From: Lachnospiraceae bacterium
GTDB taxonomy: Bacteria; Bacillota; Clostridia; Lachnospirales; Lachnospiraceae
DNA: 60,482 nt
Assembly (NCBI GenBank): GCA_021769135.1
Contig: JAETTM010000019.1
Coordinates: forward strand, 1 to 60,482
Direction: 5' to 3'
Shown here: in pieces, positions 43,566-52,325 of the stretch
Layout of the letters: the number at the start of each line of letters is the position of its first letter
Position numbering within the stretch: position 1 is the first letter of the stretch
Program-made: the position numbers and the translations under genes
The notes under the pieces: generated by a model
Seen by the model: the letters and a program-made list of their open reading frames with translations, nothing else
Database searches by the model: none
What the model was told of the DNA's origin: nothing

Positions 43566-43577
43566 GAACAAATGTTC
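43566..43577 (+). promoter_or_regulatory. LexA (SOS) box downstream of the recA -10
   Basis: GAACAAATGTTC is a perfect GAAC-N4-GTTC palindrome at about the transcription start of recA. LexA/DinR bound here would block initiation until DNA damage. Confidence 0.85.
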
Positions 43578-43705
43578 TTGGGCTTTGTATATGTGCATGG
43601 CATATGGATGCCAGCAGCGATGGGGTATCTGAACGGCTGTTGCCATAGTTTAAGACGGGAAAAGGAAAGTTTCCTCCCGATGATAAAAAGATAGGAGAAT
43701 CGATA

Positions 43706-44785
43706 ATGGAAAGAGAAGAAAAATTAAAGGCATTGGATGCGGCATTAGTACAGATAGAAAAGCAGTATGGCAAAGGCGCTGTTATGAAGCTGGGCGACCC
43801 CAGTGCGCAGATGAATGTGGAGACGATACCTACGGGTTCGTTAAGCCTGGATTTGGCGCTTGGGCTGGGCGGAATCCCGAAAGGGAGAATTATCGAGATT
43901 TACGGACCGGAGTCCAGCGGTAAGACGACGGTCACGCTGCATATGATTGCAGAAGTGCAGAAACGGGGCGGCATTGCAGGGTTTATCGACGCGGAGCATG
44001 CTCTTGACCCGGTTTATGCGAAAAATATAGGCGTAGATGTGGATAATTTATACATATCCCAGCCGGACAACGGGGAGCAGGCTTTGGAGATTACGGAGAC
44101 GATGGTGCGTTCCGGGGCGATTGATATTGTGGTGGTGGACTCGGTGGCAGCCCTCGTTCCGAAAGCGGAAATCGATGGAGATATGGGGGACAGCCACGTA
44201 GGCCTTCATGCCCGACTGATGTCCCAGGCGCTCAGAAAGCTTACAGCAATCATCAGCAAGTCAAACTGCACAGTAATATTTATCAACCAGCTGCGGGAAA
44301 AAGTAGGGGTAATGTTTGGAAATCCTGAAACAACGACCGGGGGGCGCGCATTAAAATTTTATTCTTCCGTGCGTTTGGATGTGAGAAGAATAGAATCTTT
44401 GAAACAGAGCGGGGAAGTAATCGGCAACCGGACCCGGGTTAAGGTGGTAAAGAATAAGGTTGCTCCTCCTTTTAAGGAAGCGGAGTTCGATATTATGTTC
44501 GGGGAAGGGATTTCCGCAGTGGGGGATATTTTGGATTTGGCTGCGGAAAACGGCATTATTAATAAGAGCGGGGCCTGGTATGCCTATGAAGGAAATAAGA
44601 TTGGGCAGGGAAGAGAGAACGCAAAGCAGTATCTGCGGGATAACCCGGAAATATGTAATGAGGTAGAGCATAAGGTAAGGAGCCATTTCGGATTGGAAAA
44701 GGGAACGGAGGAAACCGGAACAGCGGATGACCAGGCGACGGCAGAAAAGAAAAAGTCTTCGAAAGCGGACAAAACGGATAAGTAA
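43706..44785 (+). CDS. recA: Recombinase RecA
   Basis: 359 residues. Forms filaments on single-stranded DNA, drives strand exchange and LexA self-cleavage. Walker A GPESSGKT is at residues 67-74; Walker [12 protein letters not shown], the L1 loop [18 protein letters not shown] and the L2 region [27 protein letters not shown] are all present. The C-terminal tail is Lys/Glu/Thr-rich. GGAGAATCGATA precedes the ATG. recX follows, its usual regulator. Confidence 0.98.
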   Translation: MEREEKLKALDAALVQIEKQYGKGAVMKLGDPSAQMNVETIPTGSLSLDLALGLGGIPKGRIIEIYGPESSGKTTVTLHMIAEVQKRGGIAGFIDAEHALDPVYAKNIGVDVDNLYISQPDNGEQALEITETMVRSGAIDIVVVDSVAALVPKAEIDGDMGDSHVGLHARLMSQALRKLTAIISKSNCTVIFINQLREKVGVMFGNPETTTGGRALKFYSSVRLDVRRIESLKQSGEVIGNRTRVKVVKNKVAPPFKEAEFDIMFGEGISAVGDILDLAAENGIINKSGAWYAYEGNKIGQGRENAKQYLRDNPEICNEVEHKVRSHFGLEKGTEETGTADDQATAEKKKSSKADKTDK

Positions 44786-44838
44786 ACAACTGTAACTTGG
44801 GCTTTAGGGGCTATTTATAAAAAGCGGGTGCATAGGAA

Positions 44839-45462
44839 ATGAGGGTAACGGGAATTGAGGAAATCAATAGCAAAAAAGTGAGGGTCTTTATAGATAATGA
44901 GTTCGCCTTTGTATTGTACAAAGGCGAACTGCATCTATACAAGGTGAAGGAAGGGGAAGAAATAGGCTGCAAGGAATATTCTGAAATTATAGAAAATGTA
45001 CTGCCCAAAAGGGCCAAGCTTAGATGCATGAATTTATTAAAGGCCCGGGCATATACGGAAAAGCAGCTCAGGGACAAGCTTTCCCAGGGGGAATATCCCC
45101 AACGCCTGATTGACGCAGCGATAGATTATGTGAAATCATACGGGTATATCGATGATAGGAAATATGCGGAGGATTTTATCGCATATCATATGGAAAATAA
45201 GAGCCGGAAACAGATGGAACTGGATTTATATAAAAAGGGGATTGACAGAAAGCTGGCAGGGGAGGTATTGGATGCCATGCGGGAAGAGGGGGAGGCGCCC
45301 GATGAATTTTCCATGGCGAAAAAAATTCTTTGGAAAAAAAATTATAATCCGGAAACTGCTACAAATAAGGAAAAACAGAAGTTGTCGGCCTATTTATACA
45401 GAAAAGGATTCGATATGGATATAATAAGAAGCGTACTTTCTCTTGACATTAGTTCAATTTAA
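44839..45462 (+). CDS. recX: Regulatory protein RecX
   Basis: 207 residues. RecX inhibits RecA filaments. The three-helix repeats are visible: KLRCMNLLKARAYTEKQLRDKLSQGEYPQRLIDAAIDYVKSYGYIDDRKYAEDFIAYHMENKSRKQMELDLYKKGIDRKL. It begins 53 bp after recA with no clear terminator between, so it is probably co-transcribed. Its last codons contain the rny promoter. Confidence 0.93.
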   Translation: MRVTGIEEINSKKVRVFIDNEFAFVLYKGELHLYKVKEGEEIGCKEYSEIIENVLPKRAKLRCMNLLKARAYTEKQLRDKLSQGEYPQRLIDAAIDYVKSYGYIDDRKYAEDFIAYHMENKSRKQMELDLYKKGIDRKLAGEVLDAMREEGEAPDEFSMAKKILWKKNYNPETATNKEKQKLSAYLYRKGFDMDIIRSVLSLDISSI

Positions 45463-45471
45463 GTTTAAAAT
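45443..45471 (+). promoter_or_regulatory. Promoter for rny, overlapping the end of recX
   Basis: TTGACA (45443-45448), a 17-bp spacer and TAAAAT (45466-45471). A second, poorer candidate (TTGTAA with a 19-bp spacer before TATAAT) lies closer to the start. Confidence 0.7.
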
Positions 45472-45553
45472 TTAACTGTTGTAAAATCGCTTGTATTACA
45501 TTCTATAATAGATAATAGTACAATGAAAACTAAATAAGGAGGTGCTCCTGTAC

Positions 45554-47098
45554 ATGGATGTTGTAATAGCGGTAATCGTAACCTTGGTTTTCTCGATACC
45601 AATATCTGCTGCTGCAGCCTCAGCCTACCGCAAGAAAGTGGTAGAGTCTAAAATCGGCAATGCCGAGGATAAGGCAAGGGAGATTATTGATGAAGCACTG
45701 AAAACTGCTGAAACAAAAAAGCGGGAATCCTTACTTGAGGTCAAAGAAGAGTCCATTCGTACAAAGAACGAACTGGATAAGGAGATCAAAGAGCGGAGGG
45801 CTGAAGCACAGCGCTATGAGCGCAGGATACAGCAGAAGGAAGAAAACATCGATAAGAAAGCGGAAGCAATTGAGAAAAAGGAAGCGAGTTTAGCTTCGAA
45901 AGAAGAAAATCTCTCCAAACTGCGGGATGAGGTTGCGAAACTTAACGAACAGAGATTACAGGAACTGGAGCGAATCTCAGGTTTAACCTCCGAACAAGCA
46001 AAAGATTATTTGTTAAAAATTGTTGAAGACGAAGTAAAACATGAGTCTGCTGTAATGATTAAAGAAATGGAAAGCAGAGCAAAAGAGGAAGCAGATAAGA
46101 AGGCGAAGGAATATGTGGTAACCGCGATACAGAAATGTGCTGCCGACCACGTGTCCGAGACGACGATATCTGTAGTGCAGCTTCCCAATGATGAGATGAA
46201 AGGCAGGATTATTGGCAGGGAGGGAAGAAACATCCGGACCCTGGAAACTATGACCGGTGTGGATCTTATTATTGATGATACGCCGGAAGCTGTTATTTTA
46301 TCCGGCTTTGACCCGATTCGGCGCGAAGTTGCCAGGATTGCGCTTGAAAAGCTTATTGTAGACGGACGTATCCATCCGGCGAGAATTGAAGAAATGGTGG
46401 AAAAGGCGCAAAGAGAAGTGGAAGTAATGATAAAAGAAGAAGGGGAGGCCGCCACATTGGAAGTAGGTGTGCACGGCATTCATCCGGAACTTATAAAATT
46501 ACTGGGCAAAATGAAATTCAGGACCAGTTATGGCCAGAATGCATTAAAGCATTCCATTGAAGTGGCACAGCTGGCCGGGCTTCTGGCGGCAGAAATGGGG
46601 CTGGATGTAAGGCTGGCGAAGAGGGCAGGGCTGCTGCATGACATTGGCAAAGCCGTAGACCATGAAATGGAAGGCTCGCATATCCAGTTGGGAGTTGAAT
46701 TGTGCAGGAAGTATAAAGAATCCGCAACGGTAATCAACGCGGTGGAATCCCATCATGGAGACGTGGAAGCCCATTCCTTAATTGCGTGTCTTGTACAGGC
46801 TGCAGATACCATTTCGGCGGCAAGACCAGGGGCAAGAAGGGAAACATTAGAGACATATACAAGCAGATTAAAACAATTGGAAGATATTACAAATAATTTT
46901 AAAGGTGTTGACAAATCTTTTGCTATACAGGCGGGTAGAGAGATTCGCGTAATGGTAGTTCCAGAGCAAATTACTGATGCAGATATGGTATTGCTGGCCA
47001 GAGATATTTCAAAGCAGATTGAAGCTGAGCTGGAATATCCAGGCCAAATCAAAGTAAATGTTATCAGGGAATCAAGAGTGGTTGATTATGCGAAATAG
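45554..47098 (+). CDS. rny: Ribonuclease Y
   Basis: 514 residues. A membrane-anchored endoribonuclease that initiates mRNA decay. One N-terminal membrane helix ([23 protein letters not shown]), a long coiled coil (about residues 25-190, [31 protein letters not shown]), a KH domain ([31 protein letters not shown]) and an HD domain ([12 protein letters not shown]). GGAGG is 11 bases before the ATG at 45554; a GTG at 45542 is possible. The Shine-Dalgarno lies in the short palindrome AGGAGGTGCTCCT. pgsA-cinA-recA-rny is conserved. Confidence 0.97.
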   Translation: MDVVIAVIVTLVFSIPISAAAASAYRKKVVESKIGNAEDKAREIIDEALKTAETKKRESLLEVKEESIRTKNELDKEIKERRAEAQRYERRIQQKEENIDKKAEAIEKKEASLASKEENLSKLRDEVAKLNEQRLQELERISGLTSEQAKDYLLKIVEDEVKHESAVMIKEMESRAKEEADKKAKEYVVTAIQKCAADHVSETTISVVQLPNDEMKGRIIGREGRNIRTLETMTGVDLIIDDTPEAVILSGFDPIRREVARIALEKLIVDGRIHPARIEEMVEKAQREVEVMIKEEGEAATLEVGVHGIHPELIKLLGKMKFRTSYGQNALKHSIEVAQLAGLLAAEMGLDVRLAKRAGLLHDIGKAVDHEMEGSHIQLGVELCRKYKESATVINAVESHHGDVEAHSLIACLVQAADTISAARPGARRETLETYTSRLKQLEDITNNFKGVDKSFAIQAGREIRVMVVPEQITDADMVLLARDISKQIEAELEYPGQIKVNVIRESRVVDYAK

Positions 47099-47121
47099 CG
47101 GATTAATCATCTGAAAAGAAC

Positions 47122-47167
47122 AAGCAGTAAGCAAAGCTGATCGAGTGGGCGGCGCTTACTGCTTTTT
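47122..47167 (+). terminator. Terminator after rny
   Basis: AAGCAGTAAGC (47122-47132) pairs perfectly with GCTTACTGCTT (47154-47164) and is followed by a T run. The 21-nt loop is long. Confidence 0.85.
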
Positions 47168-47205
47168 TATTTCCCAAAACTTTTATAGGAAAAATGAAAA
47201 AGTTC

Positions 47206-47234
47206 TTGTGCTATTGGAAACCTTGTAGTAGAAT
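47206..47234 (+). promoter_or_regulatory. SigmaA-type promoter for the aminotransferase gene
   Basis: TTGTGC (47206-47211), a 17-bp spacer and TAGAAT (47229-47234), about 64 bp before the start codon. Confidence 0.55.
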
Positions 47235-47297
47235 ATACGAAGTGTATGATTGTATACGATTATCCAAAACATATTTGTCAAAAGGAGCATGGTGTAA

Positions 47298-48587
47298 ATG
47301 AAAGCGTATGAAACGTTAAGCAAGGATGAGTTATTAAAGCTGCATACTCAATTGGTGAAGGAATATGAAGATGTAAAGGGTAAGGGTCTGAAACTGGACA
47401 TGTCCAGGGGTAAACCGTCCATATCCCAAATGGATATGGAAATGGGAATTATGGATGTGTTGGGTTCCATAGCGGATTACCAGACAGAGGCAGGTATTGA
47501 CTGTAGAAATTATGGCCTTTTGGACGGTATTCCCGAAGCGAAGAAGTTAATGGCAGCGATGATGGGGGCACCCAGTGCGGACAGCGTTATTGTATGCGGG
47601 AATTCCAGTCTGGCAATTATGTATGATGCGGTTTCACGCTGCATGTCCCACGGGGTTTTAGGCAATACTCCATGGTGCAAGCTGGATAAAGTGAAGTTCT
47701 TATGCCCGGTACCCGGCTATGACAGGCATTTTAAAATCACGGAGCATTTCGGAATAGAGATGATAGCGGTGCCAATGACAAAACAGGGGCCGGATATGGA
47801 TATGGTGGAAGAATTGGTCAGCGCGGACGACAGTATTAAAGGGATATGGTGTGTGCCCAAGTATTCCAATCCTCAAGGCTATTCCTATTCGGATGAGACG
47901 GTGAGAAGATTCGCAGCCTTAAAGCCTGCGGCGAAGGATTTCAGGATTTTCTGGGATAATGCTTACGCGATTCATCATTTGTATGAGGATGTGCAGGATG
48001 AAATCCTGGACATTTTATCGGAATGTGAAAAGGCGGGAAACCCGGATTTGGTTTACGAGTTTGTTTCCACATCAAAAGTGAGCTTCCCCGGCGGCGGGGT
48101 GGCGGCAGTTGCCGCTTCCAAGGCGAACCTGGATGAAATTTTAAAATCAATGACAGTTCAGACAATCGGCTATGATAAGCTTAACATGCTTCGCCATGTA
48201 AGGTTTTTCAAAGACTTGGATGGGCTGAAAGAACATATGAGAAGGCATGCCCAGATTTTGCGTCCTAAATTTGAAGCGGTACTAAAAGTGCTTAAGGATG
48301 AGCTGGGCGGACTTGGCATCGCCACATGGACAGAACCGAAGGGAGGATACTTCATTTCTTTTGAGTCCATGGAAGGCTGTGCGAAGGCTATCGTAGCGAA
48401 ATGTAAAGAAGCAGGGGTAGTTTTGACCAGTGCCGGGGCCACATTCCCCTATGGAAAGGATCCCAAGGACAGCAATATCCGTCTGGCACCCACATTCCCC
48501 ACGCCGGAGGAATTGGCGGCGGCGGCAGATTTATTTGTCCTGTGCGTAAAGCTGGTGAGCGTGGAGAAGCTGTTGGACGCCTGCTGA
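47298..48587 (+). CDS. PLP-dependent aminotransferase (aspartate aminotransferase-like, class I fold, PF12897 type)
   Basis: 429 residues. LDMSRGKPSISQMDMEMG, CRNYGLLDGIPEAKKLMAAMMG and GNSSLAIMYDAVSRC define the branch. PLP Lys260 is in STSKVSFPGGG and the Asp/Tyr of the cofactor site in FWDNAYAIHHLY. This branch includes aspartate aminotransferases distinct from the E. coli AspC group; substrate preference is inferred. AAGGAGCATGGTGTAA precedes the ATG. Own promoter, monocistronic. Confidence 0.85.
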   Translation: MKAYETLSKDELLKLHTQLVKEYEDVKGKGLKLDMSRGKPSISQMDMEMGIMDVLGSIADYQTEAGIDCRNYGLLDGIPEAKKLMAAMMGAPSADSVIVCGNSSLAIMYDAVSRCMSHGVLGNTPWCKLDKVKFLCPVPGYDRHFKITEHFGIEMIAVPMTKQGPDMDMVEELVSADDSIKGIWCVPKYSNPQGYSYSDETVRRFAALKPAAKDFRIFWDNAYAIHHLYEDVQDEILDILSECEKAGNPDLVYEFVSTSKVSFPGGGVAAVAASKANLDEILKSMTVQTIGYDKLNMLRHVRFFKDLDGLKEHMRRHAQILRPKFEAVLKVLKDELGGLGIATWTEPKGGYFISFESMEGCAKAIVAKCKEAGVVLTSAGATFPYGKDPKDSNIRLAPTFPTPEELAAAADLFVLCVKLVSVEKLLDAC

Positions 48588-48673
48588 TGGCAGGAAGCAA
48601 AAATTTGTCAGGAGACGAAGCGGATGCTAAAGCATCCGTCTCCGCCTCCGAGACTGGAAAGCCCAGGGAGGAA

Positions 48674-48698
48674 GATTGAAAATTGGAAATTTTCAATC
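48674..48698 (+). repeat. 11-bp hairpin leading into pseudoknot copy 4
   Basis: GATTGAAAATT pairs exactly with AATTTTCAATC around GGA. A shorter relative of the same sequence precedes copy 3, so the repeat unit may include it. Confidence 0.55.
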
Positions 48699-48699
48699 C

Positions 48700-48786
48700 C
48701 AAGTTTGTGTCTGCGCGGCATCTACAAACTTGACTATGCGGAAAGCTTCGGCAAAGCCGAACCACAAATGCCGCGCAGAAATGGGG
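48700..48786 (+). promoter_or_regulatory. Pseudoknot-RBS element, copy 4 (before ADP-ribose pyrophosphatase)
   Basis: Stem 1 pairs CAAGTTTGTG (48700-48709) with TACAAACTTG (48723-48732). The 13-nt loop TCTGCGCGGCATC contains GCGCGGC (48713-48719), which pairs with GCCGCGC (48770-48776). AGAAATGGGG follows and the ATG is at 48793. The 37-nt linker has its own small hairpin, TTCGGC-AAA-GCCGAA, an insertion relative to copies 2 and 5. Confidence 0.75.
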
Positions 48787-48792
48787 TTAAAC

Positions 48793-49344
48793 ATGGCAGA
48801 AGAATTTAAAAGGTTAAACAGGGAATTGATGTATCATGGAACAATTGTGGATTTTTATAAAGACACCATCCAAGTTCCCAACGGGAACGTAGTGGAGTGG
48901 GATTTTATCGGCCATAAAGGGGCGGCGGCAGTGCTCCCTGTCCGCGAAGACGGGAAGCTGTTGATGGTACGCCAGTACCGCAATGCCTTGGACAGATATA
49001 CGCTGGAGATACCGGCGGGCGGGTTGAACGGTGCCGATGAGCCGACGAGGGATGCGGCGGCCAGGGAATTGGAAGAGGAAACAGGATATCGTTCCGATAA
49101 TTTGGAATGGCTGATTACCATTCGGACTACGGTGGCGTTCTGCAATGAAAAAATAGATATCTATGTGGCGAGGAACTTGATAAAATCCCATCAGAATCTG
49201 GACGAGGATGAGTTTATCAATGTGGAGGCCTATTCGGTGGAGGATTTAAGCCGGATGATATTGGAAGGGAAGATAGAAGATTCCAAGACAATATCGGCTA
49301 TCATGTCTTATAAAGATAAGTACTGCGGCAGCCCCTTATCATGA
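48793..49344 (+). CDS. nudF: NUDIX hydrolase, ADP-ribose pyrophosphatase type
   Basis: 183 residues. Splits ADP-ribose (or other nucleoside diphosphate sugars) to AMP and ribose 5-phosphate. MVRQYRNALDRYTLEIPAGGLNGADEPTRDAAARELEEETGY holds a full NUDIX box (G-x5-E-x7-REL-x-EE-TGY) with the E-I-P-A-G lead that marks the ADP-ribose branch. Start at 48793 behind GGGG that follows the pseudoknot; a longer open frame to 48676 is the repeat itself. spoIIM follows. Confidence 0.9.
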   Translation: MAEEFKRLNRELMYHGTIVDFYKDTIQVPNGNVVEWDFIGHKGAAAVLPVREDGKLLMVRQYRNALDRYTLEIPAGGLNGADEPTRDAAARELEEETGYRSDNLEWLITIRTTVAFCNEKIDIYVARNLIKSHQNLDEDEFINVEAYSVEDLSRMILEGKIEDSKTISAIMSYKDKYCGSPLS

Positions 49345-49408
49345 TTCCATGTATGTATTCCAGGCACCGTACATATATTGTATAAATAGCTGGGCACCGG
49401 GGAAAAGA

Positions 49409-50017
49409 ATGTATCGTATCTATAGAGCGGACAGCCGGCATATGTGTTGGCTGTATTTATATTTGGGAGGCTTGTTGGCGGGGGTTTTTGCCATTAATAT
49501 ATGGAGAGGCCTGTTTTTGCAGGATATGGAACTTTTAAATGCGGCATCTTTAAGCCGTCTGCAATATTTAGAAGTGGACAAAGGGGCGTTTTTTCTATAT
49601 GTAGTAAAAGAACGTATAGGAATTGTTATAGTTTTGGGGCTTCTTGCCACTACCTATGTGGGGATATATGCGGTATCCGCTTTCGCCCTTTGGACGGGGG
49701 CAATGGCAGGAATACTGCTGTCGGTGGCATCGATTCGCTATGGGATAAAAGGGATTGCTCTGGTGATGGCGGGGACGATGCCCCAGTATTTGCTTTTGGT
49801 GCCGGCATGCATTATGCTGATGGACTGGTGCTGCAAGCTGAGCACCGCTTTATATCATCCGGAAAGGGCATATGACATGAAGTACGGCACCAAAAAGCAG
49901 TATCTTCTAAGGAAAGCGGTACAGATATTGGTAATCGCCGGGATTATGATTGCCGGCAGCATAGCGGAAAGCTATATTAACCCGATGCTGCTTTCCTTTT
50001 TTGTTAAAATTTTTTAA
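49409..50017 (+). CDS. spoIIM: Stage II sporulation protein M
   Basis: 202 residues, five likely membrane segments. LYLGGLLAGVFAINIWRG, then VVKERIGIVIVLGLLATTYVGIYAVSAFALWTGAMAGILLSVASIRYGIKG and GTMPQYLLLVPACIMLM fit SpoIIM, the membrane scaffold of the SpoIID-SpoIIP peptidoglycan machine for engulfment. GGGGAAAAGA precedes the ATG at 49409. It is convergent with the DAHP synthase gene, whose stop is 2 bp away. Confidence 0.88.
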   Translation: MYRIYRADSRHMCWLYLYLGGLLAGVFAINIWRGLFLQDMELLNAASLSRLQYLEVDKGAFFLYVVKERIGIVIVLGLLATTYVGIYAVSAFALWTGAMAGILLSVASIRYGIKGIALVMAGTMPQYLLLVPACIMLMDWCCKLSTALYHPERAYDMKYGTKKQYLLRKAVQILVIAGIMIAGSIAESYINPMLLSFFVKIF

Positions 50018-50019
50018 GG

Positions 50020-51048
50020 CTATTCGTATTCCGCAATATCATAAATCAGCCGTTCCGAATCATCCCAGCCGAGGCATGGGTCTGTAATGGATTTTCCGTA
50101 AACCCCATCGCCTATTTTTTGGCAGCCTTCTTCGATATAGCTTTCCACCATGACGCCTTTGACCATCTGGCGGATATCTGTGTTCAGCTTTCTGCTGTGC
50201 AGCACTTCTTTCACAATTCTTATCTGCTGTTTGAACTGCTTGTTGGAATTGTTGTGGTTGGCATCGATGATGCAGGCCGGATTTTTCAAATTCCTTTCCC
50301 CATATAAAGAGATAAGGGTATTTAAATCTTCATAATGATAGTTGGGAAGGCTTCTGCCGTATTTATTTACGGAGCCCCTTAAAATCGTGTGAGTTAAATC
50401 GTTTCCGGAAGTCTGTACTTCCCAGCCCCTGTAAATAAAGGAGTGGGGATGCTGGGCGGCATAAACGGAATTCAGCATAATGGAAAAATCCCCGCTGGTG
50501 GGGTTTTTCATGCCTGCGGCCACATCGAAGCCACTGACGGTCAGCCTGTGCTGCTGGTCCTCCACGGAACGGGCGCCGATGGCCACATACGAAAGAATAT
50601 CGGAAACATAGCGCCAGTTTTCGGGATAAAGCATTTCATCCGCGGCAGTCAAGCCGGATTCATCAATGGCCCGAATCTGCATTTTCCGCATGGCGATGAG
50701 CCCGGCGAGAAAATCGGGTTTCTTTTCCGGGTCGGGCTGATGGACAATGCCTTTGTAACCTTCTCCGGTAGTCCGTGGTTTATTCGTGTAGATTCTGGGG
50801 ATGAGGACAAGCCTGTCCTTGACATTTTCGTTTACCTTGGCGAGACGGGTAACGTAGTCGCATACTGCGTCTTCATTATCCGCGGAGCAGGGGCCGATAA
50901 TTACAAGAAACTTATCGCTCTTGCCCGTGAGCACATCCCGGATTTCCCTATTGCGTTCCTCCCTAAGCTTAGTCAGCTTTTCCGGCATTGGATATTCTTT
51001 ACGGATTTCATCCGGGGTGGGAAGTTTTTTTATGAATTCAAAAGACAT
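50020..51048 (-). CDS. aroF: 3-deoxy-7-phosphoheptulonate synthase (DAHP synthase, AroG type)
   Basis: 342 residues. Joins phosphoenolpyruvate and erythrose 4-phosphate at the entry to aromatic biosynthesis. VIIGPCSADNEDAVCDYVTRL, RIYTNKPRTTGEGYKGIVHQPDP, GARSVEDQQHR, GMKNPTSGD and CIIDANHNNSNKQ are the metal and substrate loops of the class I-alpha enzymes. AGGAGG precedes the ATG. The leader of about 140 nt is structured but carries no T-box core (AGGGTGG-ACCGCG). Confidence 0.95.
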   Translation of the reverse strand: MSFEFIKKLPTPDEIRKEYPMPEKLTKLREERNREIRDVLTGKSDKFLVIIGPCSADNEDAVCDYVTRLAKVNENVKDRLVLIPRIYTNKPRTTGEGYKGIVHQPDPEKKPDFLAGLIAMRKMQIRAIDESGLTAADEMLYPENWRYVSDILSYVAIGARSVEDQQHRLTVSGFDVAAGMKNPTSGDFSIMLNSVYAAQHPHSFIYRGWEVQTSGNDLTHTILRGSVNKYGRSLPNYHYEDLNTLISLYGERNLKNPACIIDANHNNSNKQFKQQIRIVKEVLHSRKLNTDIRQMVKGVMVESYIEEGCQKIGDGVYGKSITDPCLGWDDSERLIYDIAEYE

Positions 51049-51079
51049 GTCTGTTACCTCCTGTGCTGCATAACTGCTA

Positions 51080-51106
51080 TTTTATTCCCGCGGGCAACGA
51101 GCCAAG
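51080..51106 (-). repeat. 27-nt dispersed block, copy B, in the aroF leader
   Basis: Minus-strand match (26 of 27) to 32853-32879. Just before it on the minus strand GGACATGC-CA-GCATGTCC makes a perfect hairpin (51107-51124 region). Here it lies between the promoter and the start of the DAHP synthase gene. Confidence 0.7.
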
Positions 51107-51196
51107 CGGACATGCTGGCATGTCCATTTGGCGACTGCCGCGAGGGCCAAAGCCCCCGCAGCCTGCGGCGGGCCTTTTGCTTCGAAAACAAAAGTA

Positions 51197-51225
51197 ATTA
51201 TAATATATTGAAAGAAGGTGCGCAA
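51197..51225 (-). promoter_or_regulatory. SigmaA-type promoter for the DAHP synthase gene
   Basis: On the minus strand TTGCGC (51225-51220), a 17-bp spacer and TATAAT (51202-51197), about 150 bp before the ATG at 51048. Confidence 0.6.
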
Positions 51226-51319
51226 GAGGAAAGGTGCCAGACATTTCTGTCCAGTTGGAATTTGGGGGATTTCTCGCTTTGTGTCCTGTTGTTTTGTGCT
51301 GGGAAGGAGTAGATTGGTG

Positions 51320-51387
51320 ATGAATAGTTGCAAAAGGTGGGGTTGTGGGAATATTCTGACAAGGTTATTGGATTTGCAATTATTCAT
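51320..51387. repeat. 15-bp inverted repeat upstream of the XRE regulator
   Basis: ATGAATAGTTGCAAA (51320-51334) pairs over 15 bp, with one wobble, with TTTGCAATTATTCAT (51373-51387). GGAGTAGAT precedes the left arm and follows the right arm in direct orientation. The remaining part of the 474-bp gap holds the aroF leader and pseudoknot copy 5. Confidence 0.6.
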
Positions 51388-51451
51388 GTGGAGTAGATAG
51401 TGGTGAATAGGCAACTGGGGAAATCTATGTTGCGAGAATATTTACGTGACA

Positions 51452-51516
51452 GCCAAATTTGTGTCCGCGCGGCATCCACAAACTTGGCATGCGCAAAAAG
51501 CCGCGCAGAAATGAGG
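51452..51516 (+). promoter_or_regulatory. Pseudoknot-RBS element, copy 5 (before XRE regulator)
   Basis: Stem 1 pairs GCCAAATTTGTG (51452-51463) with CACAAACTTGGC (51477-51488), 12 positions with one A-C mismatch. The 13-nt loop TCCGCGCGGCATC contains GCGCGGC (51467-51473), which pairs with GCCGCGC (51500-51506). AGAAATGAGG follows and the ATG is at 51523. The linker is 11 nt and A-rich, as in copy 2. Confidence 0.75.
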
Positions 51517-51522
51517 TCAAAT

Positions 51523-52218
51523 ATGAACCCTAAGGAAATTGGAGCTTTTTTAAAGGAGCTTCGCAATGAGAAAGGAATTACACAGGAGCAGCTGGCGGAA
51601 ATCCTGGGGGTTTCGGGGAGGACAGTTTCCAGATGGGAAACGGGGAATAATCTGCCTGACCTGAGTATTTTAGTGCAAATAGCTGAATATTACCAAGTGG
51701 AAATCAAGGAAATTTTAAATGGAGAAAGGATGAGTGGGAATATGAATAACGAATTAAAAGAAACCCTGTTAAAAGTAGCTGATTACAATCAATTGGAGAA
51801 AGAAAGGGCTGCAAAAGCCGGAAATATTGCATTTAATATAATGTTTCTGGCATGCGCCATAGCCATTATAGCGCAAATGCTCATGAACGGAAGCCTCTCC
51901 CTGGTTATGGGGGAAACGGCAATATTCATTACCGGCGGCATCGCATACATTTTTACTGCCATAAAAAACGGCTCCTGGAACGGAGGCATAGTTAAAAGCA
52001 CCCCGGAAAAAGACTTTGCCGTCAGCATCGCATGCACGGCAATATGCAGCATTCCATTCTGCCTGATACTTGCCAAAAGAATAGCTTTGCCGCAAGCGGC
52101 CGCTATAACCGTGGGCTTCTTCCTATCCCTCTCGGCCCTGTCCTACGCCATCCTCAGAGGAATCTCCCGGCTTTCCAAAAAGAAAGCCGACCAATTAAAT
52201 AGCAAAACATCTGAATAA
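51523..52218 (+). CDS. XRE-family regulator with a C-terminal membrane domain
   Basis: 231 residues. The N-terminal HTH (IGAFLKELRNEKGITQEQLAEILGVSGRTVSRWETGNNLPDLSILVQIAEYYQVEIKEIL, residues 6-65) is a classic Cro/CI fold. After a linker come four hydrophobic segments from about residue 100 to 215. Such membrane-linked XRE proteins may sense envelope state or act on nearby genes; no target is clear. Start at 51523 directly after the pseudoknot; in-frame codons upstream to 51400 are the repeat. Confidence 0.85.
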   Translation: MNPKEIGAFLKELRNEKGITQEQLAEILGVSGRTVSRWETGNNLPDLSILVQIAEYYQVEIKEILNGERMSGNMNNELKETLLKVADYNQLEKERAAKAGNIAFNIMFLACAIAIIAQMLMNGSLSLVMGETAIFITGGIAYIFTAIKNGSWNGGIVKSTPEKDFAVSIACTAICSIPFCLILAKRIALPQAAAITVGFFLSLSALSYAILRGISRLSKKKADQLNSKTSE

Positions 52219-52261
52219 TTTTATGACTTAATGGTGCAAGTCACCGTCGATAACCTTGGCC

Positions 52262-52297
52262 GAAGCATCAGGAACAGGTACCGCATCCTGATGCTTC
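52262..52297. terminator. Hairpin between convergent XRE and spoVB genes
   Basis: GAAGCATCAGGA (52262-52273) pairs perfectly with TCCTGATGCTTC (52286-52297). No T run follows on either strand, so termination is only probable. Confidence 0.5.
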
Positions 52298-52325
52298 CCA
52301 CAACCTGCCGGATTTCCCCCCTCCC

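Noticed and set aside
51049-51225. T-box leader for the DAHP synthase gene
   Set aside because: No AGGGTGG-ACCGCG antiterminator core or specifier-loop signature is found on the minus strand.
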